DNA from: JAHIKV01 sp963733145
Lineage (GTDB): Bacteria; Planctomycetota; Planctomycetia; Pirellulales; Thermoguttaceae
Reading direction: 5' to 3'
Length of the DNA stretch: 64,000 nt
Assembly: GCA_963733145.1 (NCBI GenBank)
Contig: CAVTCJ010000010.1
Coordinates: 30,478-94,477 of the forward strand
Made by a program: the position numbers and the translations under genes. Under the pieces are notes generated by a model. The model did not search any database, was not told the DNA's origin, and saw only the letters and a program-made list of their open reading frames with translations. This document shows, piece by piece, positions 6,497 to 18,014 of this stretch; position 1 is the first letter of the stretch; every line of letters begins with the position of its first letter.

Positions 6497-9400
6497 AAAT
6501 TCGCCCTCTCCCGGTGGGAGAGGGGACTGGGACTGCTGATGGGCGGCATACCGCAACGCGGCCGCGCCGACAAACCGCAACGTGGAAAAGCCGACGCCGA
6601 TCATTTGAGCCGCGACGACGGCGAGGACGTAGAGTTGGCCGGCGCCGCTGCTGAAACCGTAGCTGTGCAGGCCCGAGCCGAAGACGCAGTTCACTACGTA
6701 CCAAGTGACCAGCACGAGGACGAAGCAGACGACGGAGAAGGCGGCCAGGCCGAAATCGCGGACCCAGCCGACGCGCCGGGCGTGGACCAGGGCCAGATAG
6801 CCCAGCAGCGTGATCAGCGCCCAGACCTCCTTCGGGTCCCAGCCCCAGAACCGTCCCCAGGCGTCGTCGCCCCAGGCGGCGCCCAGGAAGGTGCCGATGA
6901 TCAACAGCAGAATGCCCATCTGGAGAAACTTATACGTCATGCGGGTCAGCAGGGCCGGCGCGGGGCCGCTCGGCGCAGGCCGAAATTGGAAGCCGAGCGT
7001 GATGTTGCCGATCAGCCACGCCAGGGCAAACGCGGCGTAGCTGAGCATGATCGTCACGACGTGGATCCCGAGCCAGTAGTTGCTCCGCAGCACGGGATTC
7101 AACGGCCGAATGCTGGGATTGAGGATGGTCGGGGTGAAATCGGCGAGGATCAAAACGAAAGCGGAAACGGCCGCGGCCCCTGCCAGCACGTAGGCTTTGC
7201 GATAGATCAGATGGAAGACCAGCCCCAGCAGGGCGGTTCCGAATCCGACGAAGACCACCGATTCGTACATATTGGTGACAGGCACCCAGCCGGCGATGAT
7301 CGTCCGCATGACGAAGCCGGCGAGCATGGCCAGCACGCCCGCCAGGAAGAAGGCCAGGACCGGCCCAGTAGGCGGTGCGAGGGGGACAGGTCCATGTTTT
7401 CGGTCCAGGGTTTGTCGGCAAATCATCATTTTCCGGCCGAAAAATGGACCAGTCCCCGGCGAGACTCAGCAGCAGGCCCAGCAGGGCGAGCAACATGCAC
7501 ACCCAGGCGATGCTGAACGGGGCCCAGTGGTTGTAGTCCACTTCCAGGCCGATGATCGACGGCGAGGGGTAATTGCCCAACTGCGGTCCGACCTTGCCCA
7601 GCGCGGCGATGAAGTTTGCCGATGCCGCGTTGAAAGCGGCGGCGTCATTTTTCAGATATGCCGCCCGGGCCTTTTGCAGTTCGGCTTTCGCCCGGCGGAT
7701 CTCGCCGCTGGGATCCGTTTTGTCGTCCCAATCGTTTTGCAGCAGAGCGGCCGCGGAAGCCCACTCCTGCGATTTGCTCTCCTGAATCGGCAGGACATCA
7801 AGTTTCCGCCCGCGACGGACGTCGCGATAGGTCCAATATCGCTCGGCCAGCTCATATCCCTTCACTTGCAGCAGATCCCCACGTTGCGGTCCGTTGCGCA
7901 GCAGGTTTTGCGCCCAGGCGGGGAAGGGCATTTTTTCGCCCGTCGGCAGCGTGAGCGTGGCCTGCGAGAGAGCGGAGTAGGAGACGTGCTTCTGCCCGGC
8001 GGGCAATCCCAAGGCTTCGCGGAGCGGGCCCGAATCGATCGCCAACAGCGGCGCTTGGTCCCATGCGTCGGGCTTTTGCTGGCCGGGCGTGCCATGAGGA
8101 CCAGACATACCGTGAGGGCTTTCCGCCCCGTCCCAGCCCGGCCCGGTGAAATACAGCGACAGATACAGGGCGACGGGATCGAGTTTTTGCTGCGTCCGCG
8201 GATCGGTGACGCTCGAACCGCAGCCGATGGTGCGGATGGTCTCGCGGGCCAGGGTGTCCAGGGGTTTTTGACGGCCGCCATCAAGCACCGGCAAGGACCG
8301 CCATTGCCGCCAATCGAACGCCGCGGCACCGCCCCCATCGGCGAACACCGGCCCCGCTCCCGCGGAAAATATCGTAAGCGTCAGCAGGACGATTGCCGCG
8401 GTCGAACCTGCCGCTTTCACGGTAGAGTCCTGCCGGGCGCCAAACACCGAACGGATAAACCGCCACAGCCCTTTCCAGTAATACACGAAGAAGACGCCGA
8501 AGCACGTCATCAGGCAGCCGAGATATTTGAGAAATCTGCCCGGGTCGGAAGTGACCGTCAGGACAGACACTTTTTTGCCGTCGGGCGAACTCCCGTAGCT
8601 GGATTGATAGAAGGTGAACCCGCCGTAGGTGAGCGGTTTGTTCATGGCGATCTCCGCGGGCCGATCGACGTTCCGGGCTTTGTCGATCACGCGTACCGAG
8701 CTGGCGAAGGAGGCGTCGCCCATCATGCCGGGGTTCAGTTCGTGATGAAACTCGACCAGTTTCAGCGAAAATCCCAGCGGCAGCGAATCGTAACCGTAGG
8801 CCAGCGCGACCGGGCCGTCCGGGGTGCTGATTTGCCGAGACCCATATTCGGGATCCGACCTCTTCAGCCATACCCGTTGCGAATCATCTCCGACGTCCAC
8901 TTGAACCAACACCGCGGGCTCGGACGCCGCCTCATCTTTGTCCGCTGCCGCATCGGGGGAGAAGACAATGTCTTCGTGGGCGTGAGCGAGGTACTTGACG
9001 ACCAGCACTCCGAGTTGGTCGGTGGCATGAATCAGCCCCCCCGGTTTCACGTCGCCGTGCGAGGCGACCTTGCCGTCCGCGACAACCCGGTAGTGGAGCT
9101 TGCCGTCGGGGGTCTGCATGAATTGCACGCCCGCTTCGGGCAATACCGCCGGATGGTGATACCAGAACTTGACCGGTGAGTTCCAGCCGTGAATCCCATC
9201 GAGGTTCAACAGCGGTTTCTTCGCAAAGGCGATTTGCCGCTGCGGCTGATCCTTGCCGGGCACATATATCTTCAACTCGAGCAGGGGATTGTTCGGCTCC
9301 TGGCTGGCGGTGGTGAAATGGGCGGCGGAATCGGGCCGTGCGTCGGGCAGATAGGAGAGGATTTCCACGCTGATGCCGCTCTTGCCCACGGGCACTTTTT

Positions 9401-10265
9401 TGCCGACGTTTTCCCGCACCGGGATCCGGTACATGCGCCCTTCGTAGTGCATGGAGAGGACGCCGGCGGAGTCTTTTCCCATGTCTTTAGCCGGCGGGCT
9501 GATGAAGTCGGCCAGCATGGAGTCCGTCGCCGCGCGATCGAACGACAACTTAATAGGCCCTAGAAAGTCCTCCTCGGCAAATGGATCGGCCGAAAACCAC
9601 TGCTGGAACATCGGCGTGCCGTCCCGGCTGGTCAACGCCACCTGGATGGCAGGGCTGCCGGCGTGGGAAGGATCCTCGGTCCACCGCCGCTCGACGCGGG
9701 CGTGGCGGAAGTAATTCAGCAGTTTCAGCTTCACCGGGCCGGAGGCATCCAGTTGCAGCGTGGTCCGGGCCGGCCAGTCGGCCGGTCCGGGCACAAAGGG
9801 GTAGTAGGAACGGATTCCCTTGCCGTTTTCGGCCCGGATCATGGTGATTCGGTTGACGTCGGGCATCAGCAGCGAATCGCCCGATTCGCCCTCGACCAGG
9901 GCAAGCTGGCCTTCGATGCCTGCAAAGTAGGTGAGAATCGCTCCAGCCAGGAGCACCAGCACTCCGACGTGGGCCAGCAGGAACCCGAAATGTCGCCGCC
10001 GCCAGGGAAAGCGGACGATAACGGCCGCCAGGATGTTCAGCGCCATCAGGCCCACCAGGGCCATGAACCAGGGGTTTTTATAGAAATGCCACTGGGCGTA
10101 TTCGGGGCTTTTGATCGATTCGATGATGGTGGCCGCGGCCAACACGGTCGCGATGATCACCAGGAGCGCGACCGCCAGTTTGAGCGAGGCAAACAAGTTC
10201 AACGTCTGCCTGGCTGCTGCTCGCAGCCCGGATACCGGGGCTGCCTTTGACGGCGAATCATCCAT
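6482..10265 (-). CDS. fused ResB-CcsA cytochrome c maturation protein (frameshifted)
   Basis: System II cytochrome c maturation factor that carries heme across the membrane and ligates it to apocytochromes. The N-terminal ResB part has paired membrane helices (LKLAVALLVIIATVLAA; HFGFLLAHVGVLVLLAGAIL) and a large periplasmic domain. A second periplasmic section starts LPVLDGGRQKPLDTLARE. The C-terminal CcsA part has many helices and the heme-handling tryptophan motif WGRFWGWDPKEVW. Total about 1260 residues. The frame changes by +1 near 7380-7435, just after LAGDWSIF, so both halves are needed. The ATG at 10265 is preferred over an upstream TTG because AGAGGAAA precedes it. The last 14 or so residues come from two kinds of repeat. 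It is divergent from the multiheme cytochrome gene, whose product it could mature. Confidence 0.88.
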
Positions 10266-10878
10266 GGGCGGTTTCCTCTTCCTTTTCCTTCCGATGGCAA
10301 ACAATTAAAGCGGATGATAGTCGTTCGTTGTCGGGCATGTAAACGCCGATTGGCAATAATTGCAGTCGGAGATGTCAAAAATTGTGGCCGTTGAGGTGGC
10401 TATTGTACTGCGCCCACAACAAAGATCACAAAATGAACACCGGTTGGGTGCTTGTCGTCCAAACGGAACGTCCCGCAACCAGACGGAGCTATTTCAATAT
10501 GGCAACGAAGCCGCAAGGTGGGAAATGTGGGGCGAATGGAAATGATCGCCCAACGGTAATCAAAGACCTTGCCTGTAGAATACTCCCTTTTAAGAGCTAA
10601 GACAACAATTCCTAGGAAAAAACTTGTTTTCTGAATACCTGATTGGCGAAATTAAGTTAAGACGATTCCCTACCAAAAAAATCCGCTCGTATAGAAGCTC
10701 ATTCATTGATGTACCACTGGTATTTTGGAGTCCAATAGCGCAGAGCGACCCTGCTAAGGTGGGAAGATACCCACCGGCTCAACAGGAAGTTCACGGATGA
10801 ACGCAGACGTGGTTCGGCGACTTTGGCCGGATCGTCGTCCGACCACAATCGGGTGGGCTTTCGCAAGGAGGTGAAGCT
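10266..10878. other. divergent intergenic region, no gene supported
   Basis: About 610 bases between the ResB-CcsA gene and the multiheme cytochrome gene, more AT-rich than its surroundings. I see no RNA gene and no convincing open frame. A GCAAGGAGGTGA ribosome binding site ends it. It presumably holds promoters for both directions but I cannot pick them. Confidence 0.5.
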
Positions 10879-12412
10879 GTGGGTGGAGAAACACGCAAGA
10901 CGGCCCCGATCTGGATTCCGCTCTTGGCGGCCATAAGCCTGGGGATGTTGATGGCGACGGGGATATCCTGTCGAGCCCCTCATTCTTCGACGTGCCGGAC
11001 TGAGCCCGAACTCGATCCCGGTTTCCCCAGGGCAAACAATTTCTTCACCCAGGTCTCGTACCAGGAAGTCAAGGGACAGATTCCCACGATTCCCGGCGCC
11101 GAATACGTCAACGACGACGACCTCTGCGCGAACTGCCACGGGGAATATGCGAAAACGTTCGCCGAAAACGTGCATCGCGGCGACGCCTGCGAAAGCTGTC
11201 ATGGGCCGGCCAGCCGCCACCTGGAGACCCAGGGCCGCGAACCGGGGCTGATCTTCAGCTTCAACAAGGGCGATCCCGCGGCTCGCTGCGGAAGCCTGCC
11301 TCCGTTGCCACGAAAGCAACAATTGCTCCGCAGGAAGCCGCTGGCGGACGTCGAAGCACGCCAATTGCCGGGTGACTTGCGTCGATTGCCATCGCGGGCA
11401 CTACAACGTGCCGCCGGGAACGCCCGCCACGAATGCACCGGGCGACGCCTCGATCCATCGGCTCCCGTCGTCGGCGCCGTTGCCTCCGGTGGTGCCGGCG
11501 AGCATGCAGGTTGCCGGCGACAACGCGCAGTCCGGCATGCAGGGATACGTTCCTCCCAAGAAGAACCTGCCCTCGCTCCGCGGCACGTCGAACAACCTGG
11601 GCGCAGTGGCGCCGGGCGTCTGCTACAAGTGCCATTCCGACATGCAGCAGTATCAGCAGATCGCCGGTCCGCACCAGATTTGCGGGGCCAACGGTTTCAA
11701 CTGCACCACCTGCCACGACCCGCACGGTCAGATCAAGGAATACAGCCGCAAGGACCTCTGCCTCAGTTGCCACAACGGCGCGCCGACGATGGCTTGGCAA
11801 TCGTCGATTCACCAACACTACGGCGTGGCCTGCACCGATTGCCACAATCCTCATCCGCAGACCTGCGTGCCGCAGATGGTGGACATCAGCCACACCAATG
11901 TCGTGCGGCCGAAACGCCAGATGATGTCGGTGCAGGAGCCCGACGCATGCTACAAGTGCCATCAGAAGATCTACGGCCTGAACGCGCTCCCCTCGCATCA
12001 CCCGATCAAGGAAGGCAAGATGGTCTGCTCCGATTGCCACGATCCGCACGGCCAGGAGACCGGCAATCTGAAAGAGGCGACGATCAACCTCTTGTGTTAC
12101 AAATGCCACGCGGATAAGCAGGGGCCGTTCGCCTTCGAGCACCCGCCGGTCCGCGAGGATTGCAGTATATGCCATAATCCGCACGGGACCGTGGCCAACA
12201 ACCTGTTGAAGCAGCCGGCCAACTTCCTCTGCCTGCGGTGCCATGCCGGTCATCACGCCTCTCACCCGTATAGCGGAGGTGTTGCTCCCTTGCAGTTGGA
12301 ACAGAATCCGTCGCTGGGCCCGGAGTTATACACCAATTGCACCCAGTGCCATCAGCAGATACACGGTTCGGACCGGGTCTCGCAACACGGCTCGGGCTGG
12401 ATGCAGCGATAA
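10879..12412 (+). CDS. multiheme c-type cytochrome, 14 CXXCH motifs (frameshifted)
   Basis: Secreted or lipid-anchored electron-transfer protein of about 510 residues. A hydrophobic N-terminus (IPLLAAISLGMLMATGISC) looks like a signal peptide, possibly with a lipoprotein cysteine. Fourteen CXXCH heme sites follow (CANCH, CESCH, CLRCH, CVDCH, CYKCH, CTTCH, CLSCH, CTDCH, CYKCH, CSDCH, CYKCH, CSICH, CLRCH, CTQCH). The later half has the CxxCHDPHG / CxxCHNPHG spacing of DmsE/MtrA-like cytochromes. The frame moves +1 at about 11285-11296, between the second and third motifs. The GTG start is chosen because AAGGAGGTGA is placed correctly. The next gene encodes an MtrB/PioB-like barrel, so together they would pass electrons through the outer membrane. 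Confidence 0.88.
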
Positions 12413-12497
12413 GTGCCGATCGCTATGCGTGTCTCACGCCATCAACAGTCGACCCAGATCGGCAAGACGTTCCAGAGAAGAACTCCCGGGGGGGATT

Positions 12498-14747
12498 ATG
12501 ACTGGCCGGCTATTCATTTCCGCACTGGTTGTGCTGCTTTTGCTCCCAATCGTGGGTCAAGCGGCGGAAGGACAAAATGCCCCAGCGGGGTCGAGCAACG
12601 CCGGTGGCGCGTTTGCGGACATCAACGCCCGAACCAACGGTGAACCGGTCCTCGTGACCCAGACCGAACGTTATTCCGAGTGGGATTCGCGCTTCGGCTG
12701 GTGGGCCTTCTGGCACACCGGCTCTCCCGCCAAGGTCGGCGAGTATCAGTCCTGAAGCCCTCGCCGTTTTGGGACATCGACGGCTTCACCAGCAACGGCG
12801 ACCGGACACTCGGCATCACGGCCACCGGCAACGACAACGAGACCACCACGGGCAATATCTATTTTTATCGGCCCGGCGTGTCCGCCTACTGTCGACTACG
12901 ACCGATACCTGCACCGCCGCGACCATGACCCGCTGGACAACATGGCCGATCTGAATACGGCGCTGCCCAACAATCCTGGCGGCAACGATCCGCTGGTGAT
13001 GAAGCAGGACCTCAACGTCGGCCAGGACTACGCGGTCCGCGTCCAGGAACTGAAGGGGTCGATCAAGGGGATCTTCGCCGACGACAACATCAAAGTTCGT
13101 CTGGACATCTGGGGAATGAAAAAGGAGGGGACTCGGCAGACCAACATGACGGCCATGTGCTACAACCGCAACGTGACCGGTGCGTCTCTTCCGCCGGACC
13201 ATTTGGGCATCGGGGGGGCCGACCTGGGAACCTTCACCGGCGGCAGGTGCCACGTCCTCAGCATGGCCCAGCAGATCAACTGGACCACCATGGAAATCAA
13301 GCCCGTCGTCGAGGCCCATCTCGGCGACAACTTCGTGGTCGAATACTCGCGGCCCATGCGGAGCTTTACGGCCGACGACCAGACGGTGTCCCGTTTTTAC
13401 AACGTCACCGGTTCGCTGACCTACAATCCGACAAGTTCCAACAATCCTCCCCTGAATCTTCCCAACAATCAGCCCTACGCTACCGGGGTCGTGCCGGACA
13501 ACTATACGAACATGGATCAATTGAAGATCAGCGGCCAGTTGACGGAGAACACCCAGGCCTACGCGTTCCTGATGATCGGCCAGACGGTCAACCGCGAAAT
13601 CGACATGACCCGCTGGTTCAACAACATGGATTTTCGGGTTACGAACAGGTCGATCGACAATCTGTCGGTGACTGGTTACGGCAAGGTCTACAACGAAGCC
13701 GAGCAGATGCCCGATCTGCAAAAAGTGGTGGCCTTGGAGTTGGACCCGGTTCGCGCCGGCGCGCTGGTTCCCTACAACAACACCCGTACCGCCAACTTCG
13801 AGCCGGAACTCGATCAGCCCATCAACTATCATAAATCGACGGGCGGCTTGAAAGGCGTGTGGCGGCCGGGCGGCTGCGGCTACAGCATGGGTGGATTCGC
13901 CGTCACCGGCGGATACGAGTACAACGACCTCGAGCGGGCAAACGCGGTCTTCGTTTCCGACGACAATTCGGTGACGCTGGACGAGTCGCGCACCATCACC
14001 CACAGCTTCCAGATCGGGCCGAGCTATCGCTGGTCGCCCGCCTTCGATACCTATATCCGCTACAAATTCCAAAACGCCAACCAACCCTTGATCGGCTTCA
14101 AACCCATCAACGGGACCTACAATACGCTCCTGCCCGAGCACGACCATATCGTCGAATTGGGCTGCGATTGGTTCCCGAACGACTATTTCGTGTGCAACGT
14201 CACGGTGGGCGTCGAACGCGGCGACAACCATTCTCAATACGCCGACTTCAACGAAGAGAACTATCCTATGACCTTCAGCGCCTGGTACGCGGTCAGCGAG
14301 CGGCTGGCGTTCACGGCCGGCTACTCCGTCTTCTCGAACTTCGTGGCGCAGGATATTCAAGTGGGCGACAACGCCGTCGGATCGGCCGTTCCGCCGGTGA
14401 CCGGAAGGTGGAACTACGGCGGCAAGGCGCAGGTGGTGACCCTCGGTTCCCGCTACTGGGTCACCGAGTGCGTCCGGCTGACCGGCGACGTGGAATGGGT
14501 GCGCGGGCACAACCAGATCAGCAACTCGACGATGGTCTTCCCCGGCAACGTTGTCGTCACCGATCTGGGCACGTTCTCCGAGGTGCTCAACGAGACGACC
14601 CGCGTCAGATTGGGCGTCGATTGGTCGATCCGGCCGCGGGTCGTCGTCTACGGCCGCTACGAACTGTATAACTTCAGGGACGTGGCCCCCGGCTACCAGA
14701 CCGGCCTGGCCCAGGGAATCCTCGGCGGCGTCTCGGCGCTGTTCTAA
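12498..14747 (+). CDS. MtrB/PioB-type outer membrane beta-barrel protein (frameshifted)
   Basis: About 749 residues. A signal peptide (MTGRLFISALVVLLLLPIVG) is followed by alternating amphipathic strands rich in Tyr, Asn and Gly, ending in the aromatic-type barrel terminus GILGGVSALF. Segments such as YDRYLHRRDHDPLDNM near the start and VRLGVDWSIRPRVVVYGRYE near the end match decaheme-associated porins. The frame shifts -1 near 12752 and back +1 near 12890; the strand-like sequence is continuous across both. The gene begins 85 bases after the 14-heme cytochrome, supporting one transcript and one complex. Family assignment is by pattern; a different barrel with a similar role is possible. Confidence 0.75.
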
Positions 14748-15895
14748 CCGCCCAGCCGTTGCCGCGCCTCTTCGGCCCAGGGACTATCGGGGGCATGGGC
14801 CAGGAACGACCGCCAGTGTTCCTCGGCCAGTTCGCGCTGCTGCATTTCGTCCAGCGTCCGGGCAAGGTGATAATGCACGTCGGCGTAATCGGGATGAAAG
14901 CGGAGCGCGCCCTCGAAGGCGGCCACGGCCAGTTCCCGCTGACCGGTTTCGGCCAGGACGCAGCCGAGGTTCGCCCGGGCCTCGACGTAATCTTCGTCCA
15001 ATTCGACGGCCATGTAGTAGCGCTCGCGGGCCGCGTTTAGATCGCCTAGCCGGTAGAGCAGTTCGGCAATGTGGAAGCAGATTTCAGCGTTCGGACCGCT
15101 CGCTGCCAGGGCCGCGCGATACATCTCGGCAGCATCGGCCAGTTGATCGTCTTCCTCCAGTTCGGCGGCCAGACGGCACATCTGCTCGGGGGCGACGGGC
15201 ACGGTCCGCGGCGGCGCGGGCTCGCCTTCGGTGGCGTCGAAATCGAACCGCAACTGCCCGCCCGGCTCGATCAATCCGTCTCCCTGTCGCAGGAGAATGT
15301 CCTTGCCGTGGACGATCACCGAGAGTTGGGCCAAGGGCCGGGCAACGTCGGGGAGACAGCGGGCAAAGACGGCCAGCTTCCTCTCGATCGCCCGCGGGGT
15401 CATGCCCGCCGCCAGCAGTTCCGCCAACCGCCGCGCGGTGGCCACCTCCTGAAAATCGAAGTACGGCAGCCGCTGCACCTCGCGGGCCGGCACGATCAAT
15501 CCCCGCCGATGCCAGCGGCGGATCACCGCCACCGGCACCTTCAGCAGGTCGGCCAGCATCGCCGGCGTGTATAGCCGATGAACGTCCGCTTGCGTTTCGA
15601 CCAGTCCCAGCCGCTGCCAGAGTTGCGTTTCGCTGATGACCTCGACGGCGCCCTCCTCGATTCGCCGCCGTGCTGCTTCGTCGAAGAGATCGTCCTGATC
15701 GCTCACCTCGGGCAGGGGGAAATCCTCCTCGCCGATGACGACGAGGTCCACCGAGGCGTTCGGCTTCTCCAGCACGGTCGCCCCGTGGCGGCGGGCCAAT
15801 TGCCCGGCGTCGCGCCGCGACATGCTGGCCAGCTTGCCGACAAACGCCATCCGCCGGCCGTCGAGAATCGAGGATGTGTTGTCGGCGTCGGGCAT
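14744..15895 (-). CDS. BRCT-like / MerR-HTH / TPR protein
   Basis: A 383-residue protein with three modules. Residues about 12-55 look like a BRCT fold (GRRMAFVGKLASMSRRDA, HGATVLEKPNASVDLVVIG), the type found at the LigA C-terminus. Residues about 105-170 are a MerR-type winged helix (LYTPAMLADLLKVPVAVIRR, YFDFQEVATARRLAELLAAG). The last 130 residues are tetratricopeptide repeats (AEMYRAALAASGPNAEICFH, YVEARANLGCVLAETGQREL, YADVHYHLARTLDE). The combination suggests a DNA-binding regulator with a protein-interaction tail; the target is unknown. It overlaps the barrel gene tail to tail by four bases. Confidence 0.75.
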   Translation of the reverse strand: MPDADNTSSILDGRRMAFVGKLASMSRRDAGQLARRHGATVLEKPNASVDLVVIGEEDFPLPEVSDQDDLFDEAARRRIEEGAVEVISETQLWQRLGLVETQADVHRLYTPAMLADLLKVPVAVIRRWHRRGLIVPAREVQRLPYFDFQEVATARRLAELLAAGMTPRAIERKLAVFARCLPDVARPLAQLSVIVHGKDILLRQGDGLIEPGGQLRFDFDATEGEPAPPRTVPVAPEQMCRLAAELEEDDQLADAAEMYRAALAASGPNAEICFHIAELLYRLGDLNAARERYYMAVELDEDYVEARANLGCVLAETGQRELAVAAFEGALRFHPDYADVHYHLARTLDEMQQRELAEEHWRSFLAHAPDSPWAEEARQRLGG

Positions 15896-15913
15896 GAGGG
15901 GCTTTCCTGCGTA

Positions 15914-16210
15914 CTACGATAAATCGTCCGAATCCAACAGCCGGGCTGCATGGTGAATCGCTACAATGTACACCATTCCGACGTCGGTGCGATAGAGTAC
16001 ACGGTAGTTCCCTTGGCGAAGTTCACGATACAAATGGCCCGGATCCTCAGCGATGAAGCTGCCCAGGAGGGGATGCTTGCCAAGCAGATCTACGCGAGAA
16101 ACCAACTTTTGAGCGAAACGTCGCGCCGCGGCCGGAGCATCCTTCGAGATATAATCCAGTAGACTCTCCAAGTCATCCAATGCCTTGGGCGTCCAGATTA
16201 TTTCAGCCAT
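15914..16210 (-). CDS. ParE/RelE-type toxin
   Basis: A 98-residue toxin of the ParE/RelE superfamily. It begins MAEIIWTPKALDDLESLLDY, has the central GSFIAEDPGHLYRELRQGNYRVLY strand region and the terminal IVAIHHAARLL. ParE members poison gyrase and RelE members cut mRNA on ribosomes; sequence alone does not settle which applies. The start overlaps the end of the antitoxin gene by 13 bases, the usual translational coupling of such pairs. Confidence 0.88.
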   Translation of the reverse strand: MAEIIWTPKALDDLESLLDYISKDAPAAARRFAQKLVSRVDLLGKHPLLGSFIAEDPGHLYRELRQGNYRVLYRTDVGMVYIVAIHHAARLLDSDDLS

Positions 16211-16377
16211 TTTTCCAGCCGCTGCTTGGCCACTTCGTGGGGAATGCCTTCCCCGCGATCGAACTGACGCTCGCCTTGCTCGATCTTATCCAGCAAGTAC
16301 AGCTTCTCGACCAGCGAATCGACGTTCACCTCGTCGGGCAACTCGGTCAGAACTTGCTGCAACGTTTCTTTCTGCAT
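16198..16377 (-). CDS. antitoxin partner of the ParE/RelE toxin
   Basis: A 59-residue acidic helical protein starting MQKETLQQVLTELPDEVNVD and ending KQRLEKWLK, overlapping the toxin start. It reads in frame with the preceding YTV-repeat gene only because that gene carries a frame error. In its proper frame the YTV gene stops at 16410-16412, 33 bases before this ATG. The size, order and overlap fit a toxin-antitoxin operon. No DNA-binding motif is obvious in such a short chain. Confidence 0.78.
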   Translation of the reverse strand: MQKETLQQVLTELPDEVNVDSLVEKLYLLDKIEQGERQFDRGEGIPHEVAKQRLEKWLK

Positions 16378-16409
16378 GAGCTTCTGCCTCTTGTGGTGAA
16401 CCGGCTGAA

Positions 16410-17625
16410 CTACGTCCGTTTCGACGGATACACCGAATCCACCGGGGCGGGATTCTTGAGCGTCGGCAGCGGTTCCAAATCGTCTTTCTCGGGGGTCGCA
16501 TTCTTCTTCGTCTCGTGCGGCTGCGGCGCCGCGGTCGCCGGAGTTCAGCGAGGGCTTTACATCGGCCGCGTTGCCGGATGGATGTTGGGCGGGCGTGGGT
16601 TGCTCCGCCGGCGTTGGCGATTCGACCGCCGGAGCGCTCGGTTGCACGATCGGGTTGCCGCACGCGTCCAACGGCACGCGATAGCAGATCACGTGCGGCA
16701 CGCTATAGGTATACGTAACCGGCACGCGCTTCTCCACCACGTGCGGCACGTTGACCGTATGCTGCTCGGCCACCATCTTGCACACTTGGTAAGGCACCTT
16801 CTGCACGTGCTCTTCGTAGACCATGCGGCACGTCTGCACCGGAACTTTCCGCACCTGCTGCTCGCAGACCATTCGGCAAACTTGGTACGGCACCTTACGG
16901 ACCACTTGCTCCGGCACGTACCGGCACACCTGGTACGGCACCTGTTCGGTCACTGTCTGGGGAACGTAGTTCGTCTGCTGCACCTGCTGGGCGACGATGT
17001 TTGGATGCCAGACCTTCTGCACCTCATATTTTCCGCAGTTCGTCTTGGTCCAATAAAGGCCCGCACGACGGTACACGGTCTGTCCGGTGGCCGGATCGAC
17101 GGAGCAGGCGGCCGATTGCCAGGTCAGGCGAGTGGAGGGCCAACTGGGCTTCAGCACCATCTGCTCGGCGTAACAACCCTGGTCGACGTAGCGGGTCTGG
17201 CAGGTGGTGACCGGTCGCAGCACCGTGCGGCATTGGGTCCGATAGGCGGTTTCATAAACCGGGTGCATCACCGTGTAACGCTCTTCGCGCTCGGCCGTTT
17301 CATACACCGGCCGTTGCACGGTATAGGTTTCCTCCCGCACGGCGGTCTCGAATACCGGCCGGGCGACCGTGTAGCGGTTCTCGCGGACCGCCGTCTCCCA
17401 GACGGGTTTATAGCTGGTCACTTGCCGCTGTTCGCAAACCGTTTCGTACTCGATGCGATAAGCGGTCACTTGCCGCTGCTCGCAAACGGTTTTGTATTCG
17501 ATCCGATAGGTTTGACCGTCGGCGCACGTCTGACATCCCGACACGGCAGAGCACTGGGCCGAGGCCGAGGCGGCCGAGACCGCCAGAACGCAAAATATGG
17601 ACCACAGACTAACGGCAGTTTTCAT
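16410..17625 (-). CDS. secreted YTV-repeat protein (frameshifted near its end)
   Basis: About 404 residues with a signal peptide (MKTAVSLWSIFCVLAVSAAS). It is made almost wholly of short repeats: YRIEYETVCEQRQVT, ENRYTVARPVFETAV, and later VPYQVCRMVCEQ units rich in Val, Tyr, Cys and Gln. Such YTV-repeat proteins are characteristic of planctomycetes and are thought to be cell-surface proteins; their function is not known. After KPSLNS the frame moves +1 (about 16550). In the shifted frame a proline- and lysine-rich tail reads to VDSVYPSKRT and a stop at 16410. Without the correction it would be fused to the antitoxin. AAAGGGAT precedes the chosen ATG. Confidence 0.82.
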
Positions 17626-17928
17626 GCTAAATCCCTTTCGTAGTGTGCCGCGACGAAAATCCGCGGCAGCTACTGCAAACATAGGTTATATCCCTTCACC
17701 TGAGTCTGACAGATTATTGGTAAATTGGCAAACGTCGGACAAGGGGCGAAAACCACGAATTGATCCGAACTTCAAGCGGCGTGCAGAGTTAGTGCGAGAG
17801 GGAATTTCTAAAGATTTTGTGTCCCACTACCGACGGCGAAAATTTCCCCAATACCGCAGTTTACGCGGCATACAAAAGTGCCTCGTTAAAACTTGTCTAA
17901 TCGTTATATGCGGATCGTCCAACAATAA

Positions 17929-17967
17929 CTCCCCTCGCCCTTTGCGAGAGGGGCCGGGGGTGAGGGC
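17929..17967. repeat. intergenic copy of the CTCCCC/GAGAGGGG palindromic repeat
   Basis: The same unit as in murD and ligA, here in the opposite orientation and outside any gene. Apart from it and the element at 18015-18243, the 17626-18294 interval shows no gene I can support. Confidence 0.85.
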
Positions 17968-18014
17968 GGATCGCTTCTGATAACACCGAAGTTGTTCTTG
18001 GATGGCCGCTAACA

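Noticed and set aside
16198..17682. A 494-residue fusion of YTV-repeat protein and antitoxin
   Set aside because: An alternative frame gives a natural end to the first protein and a separate, properly overlapping antitoxin.
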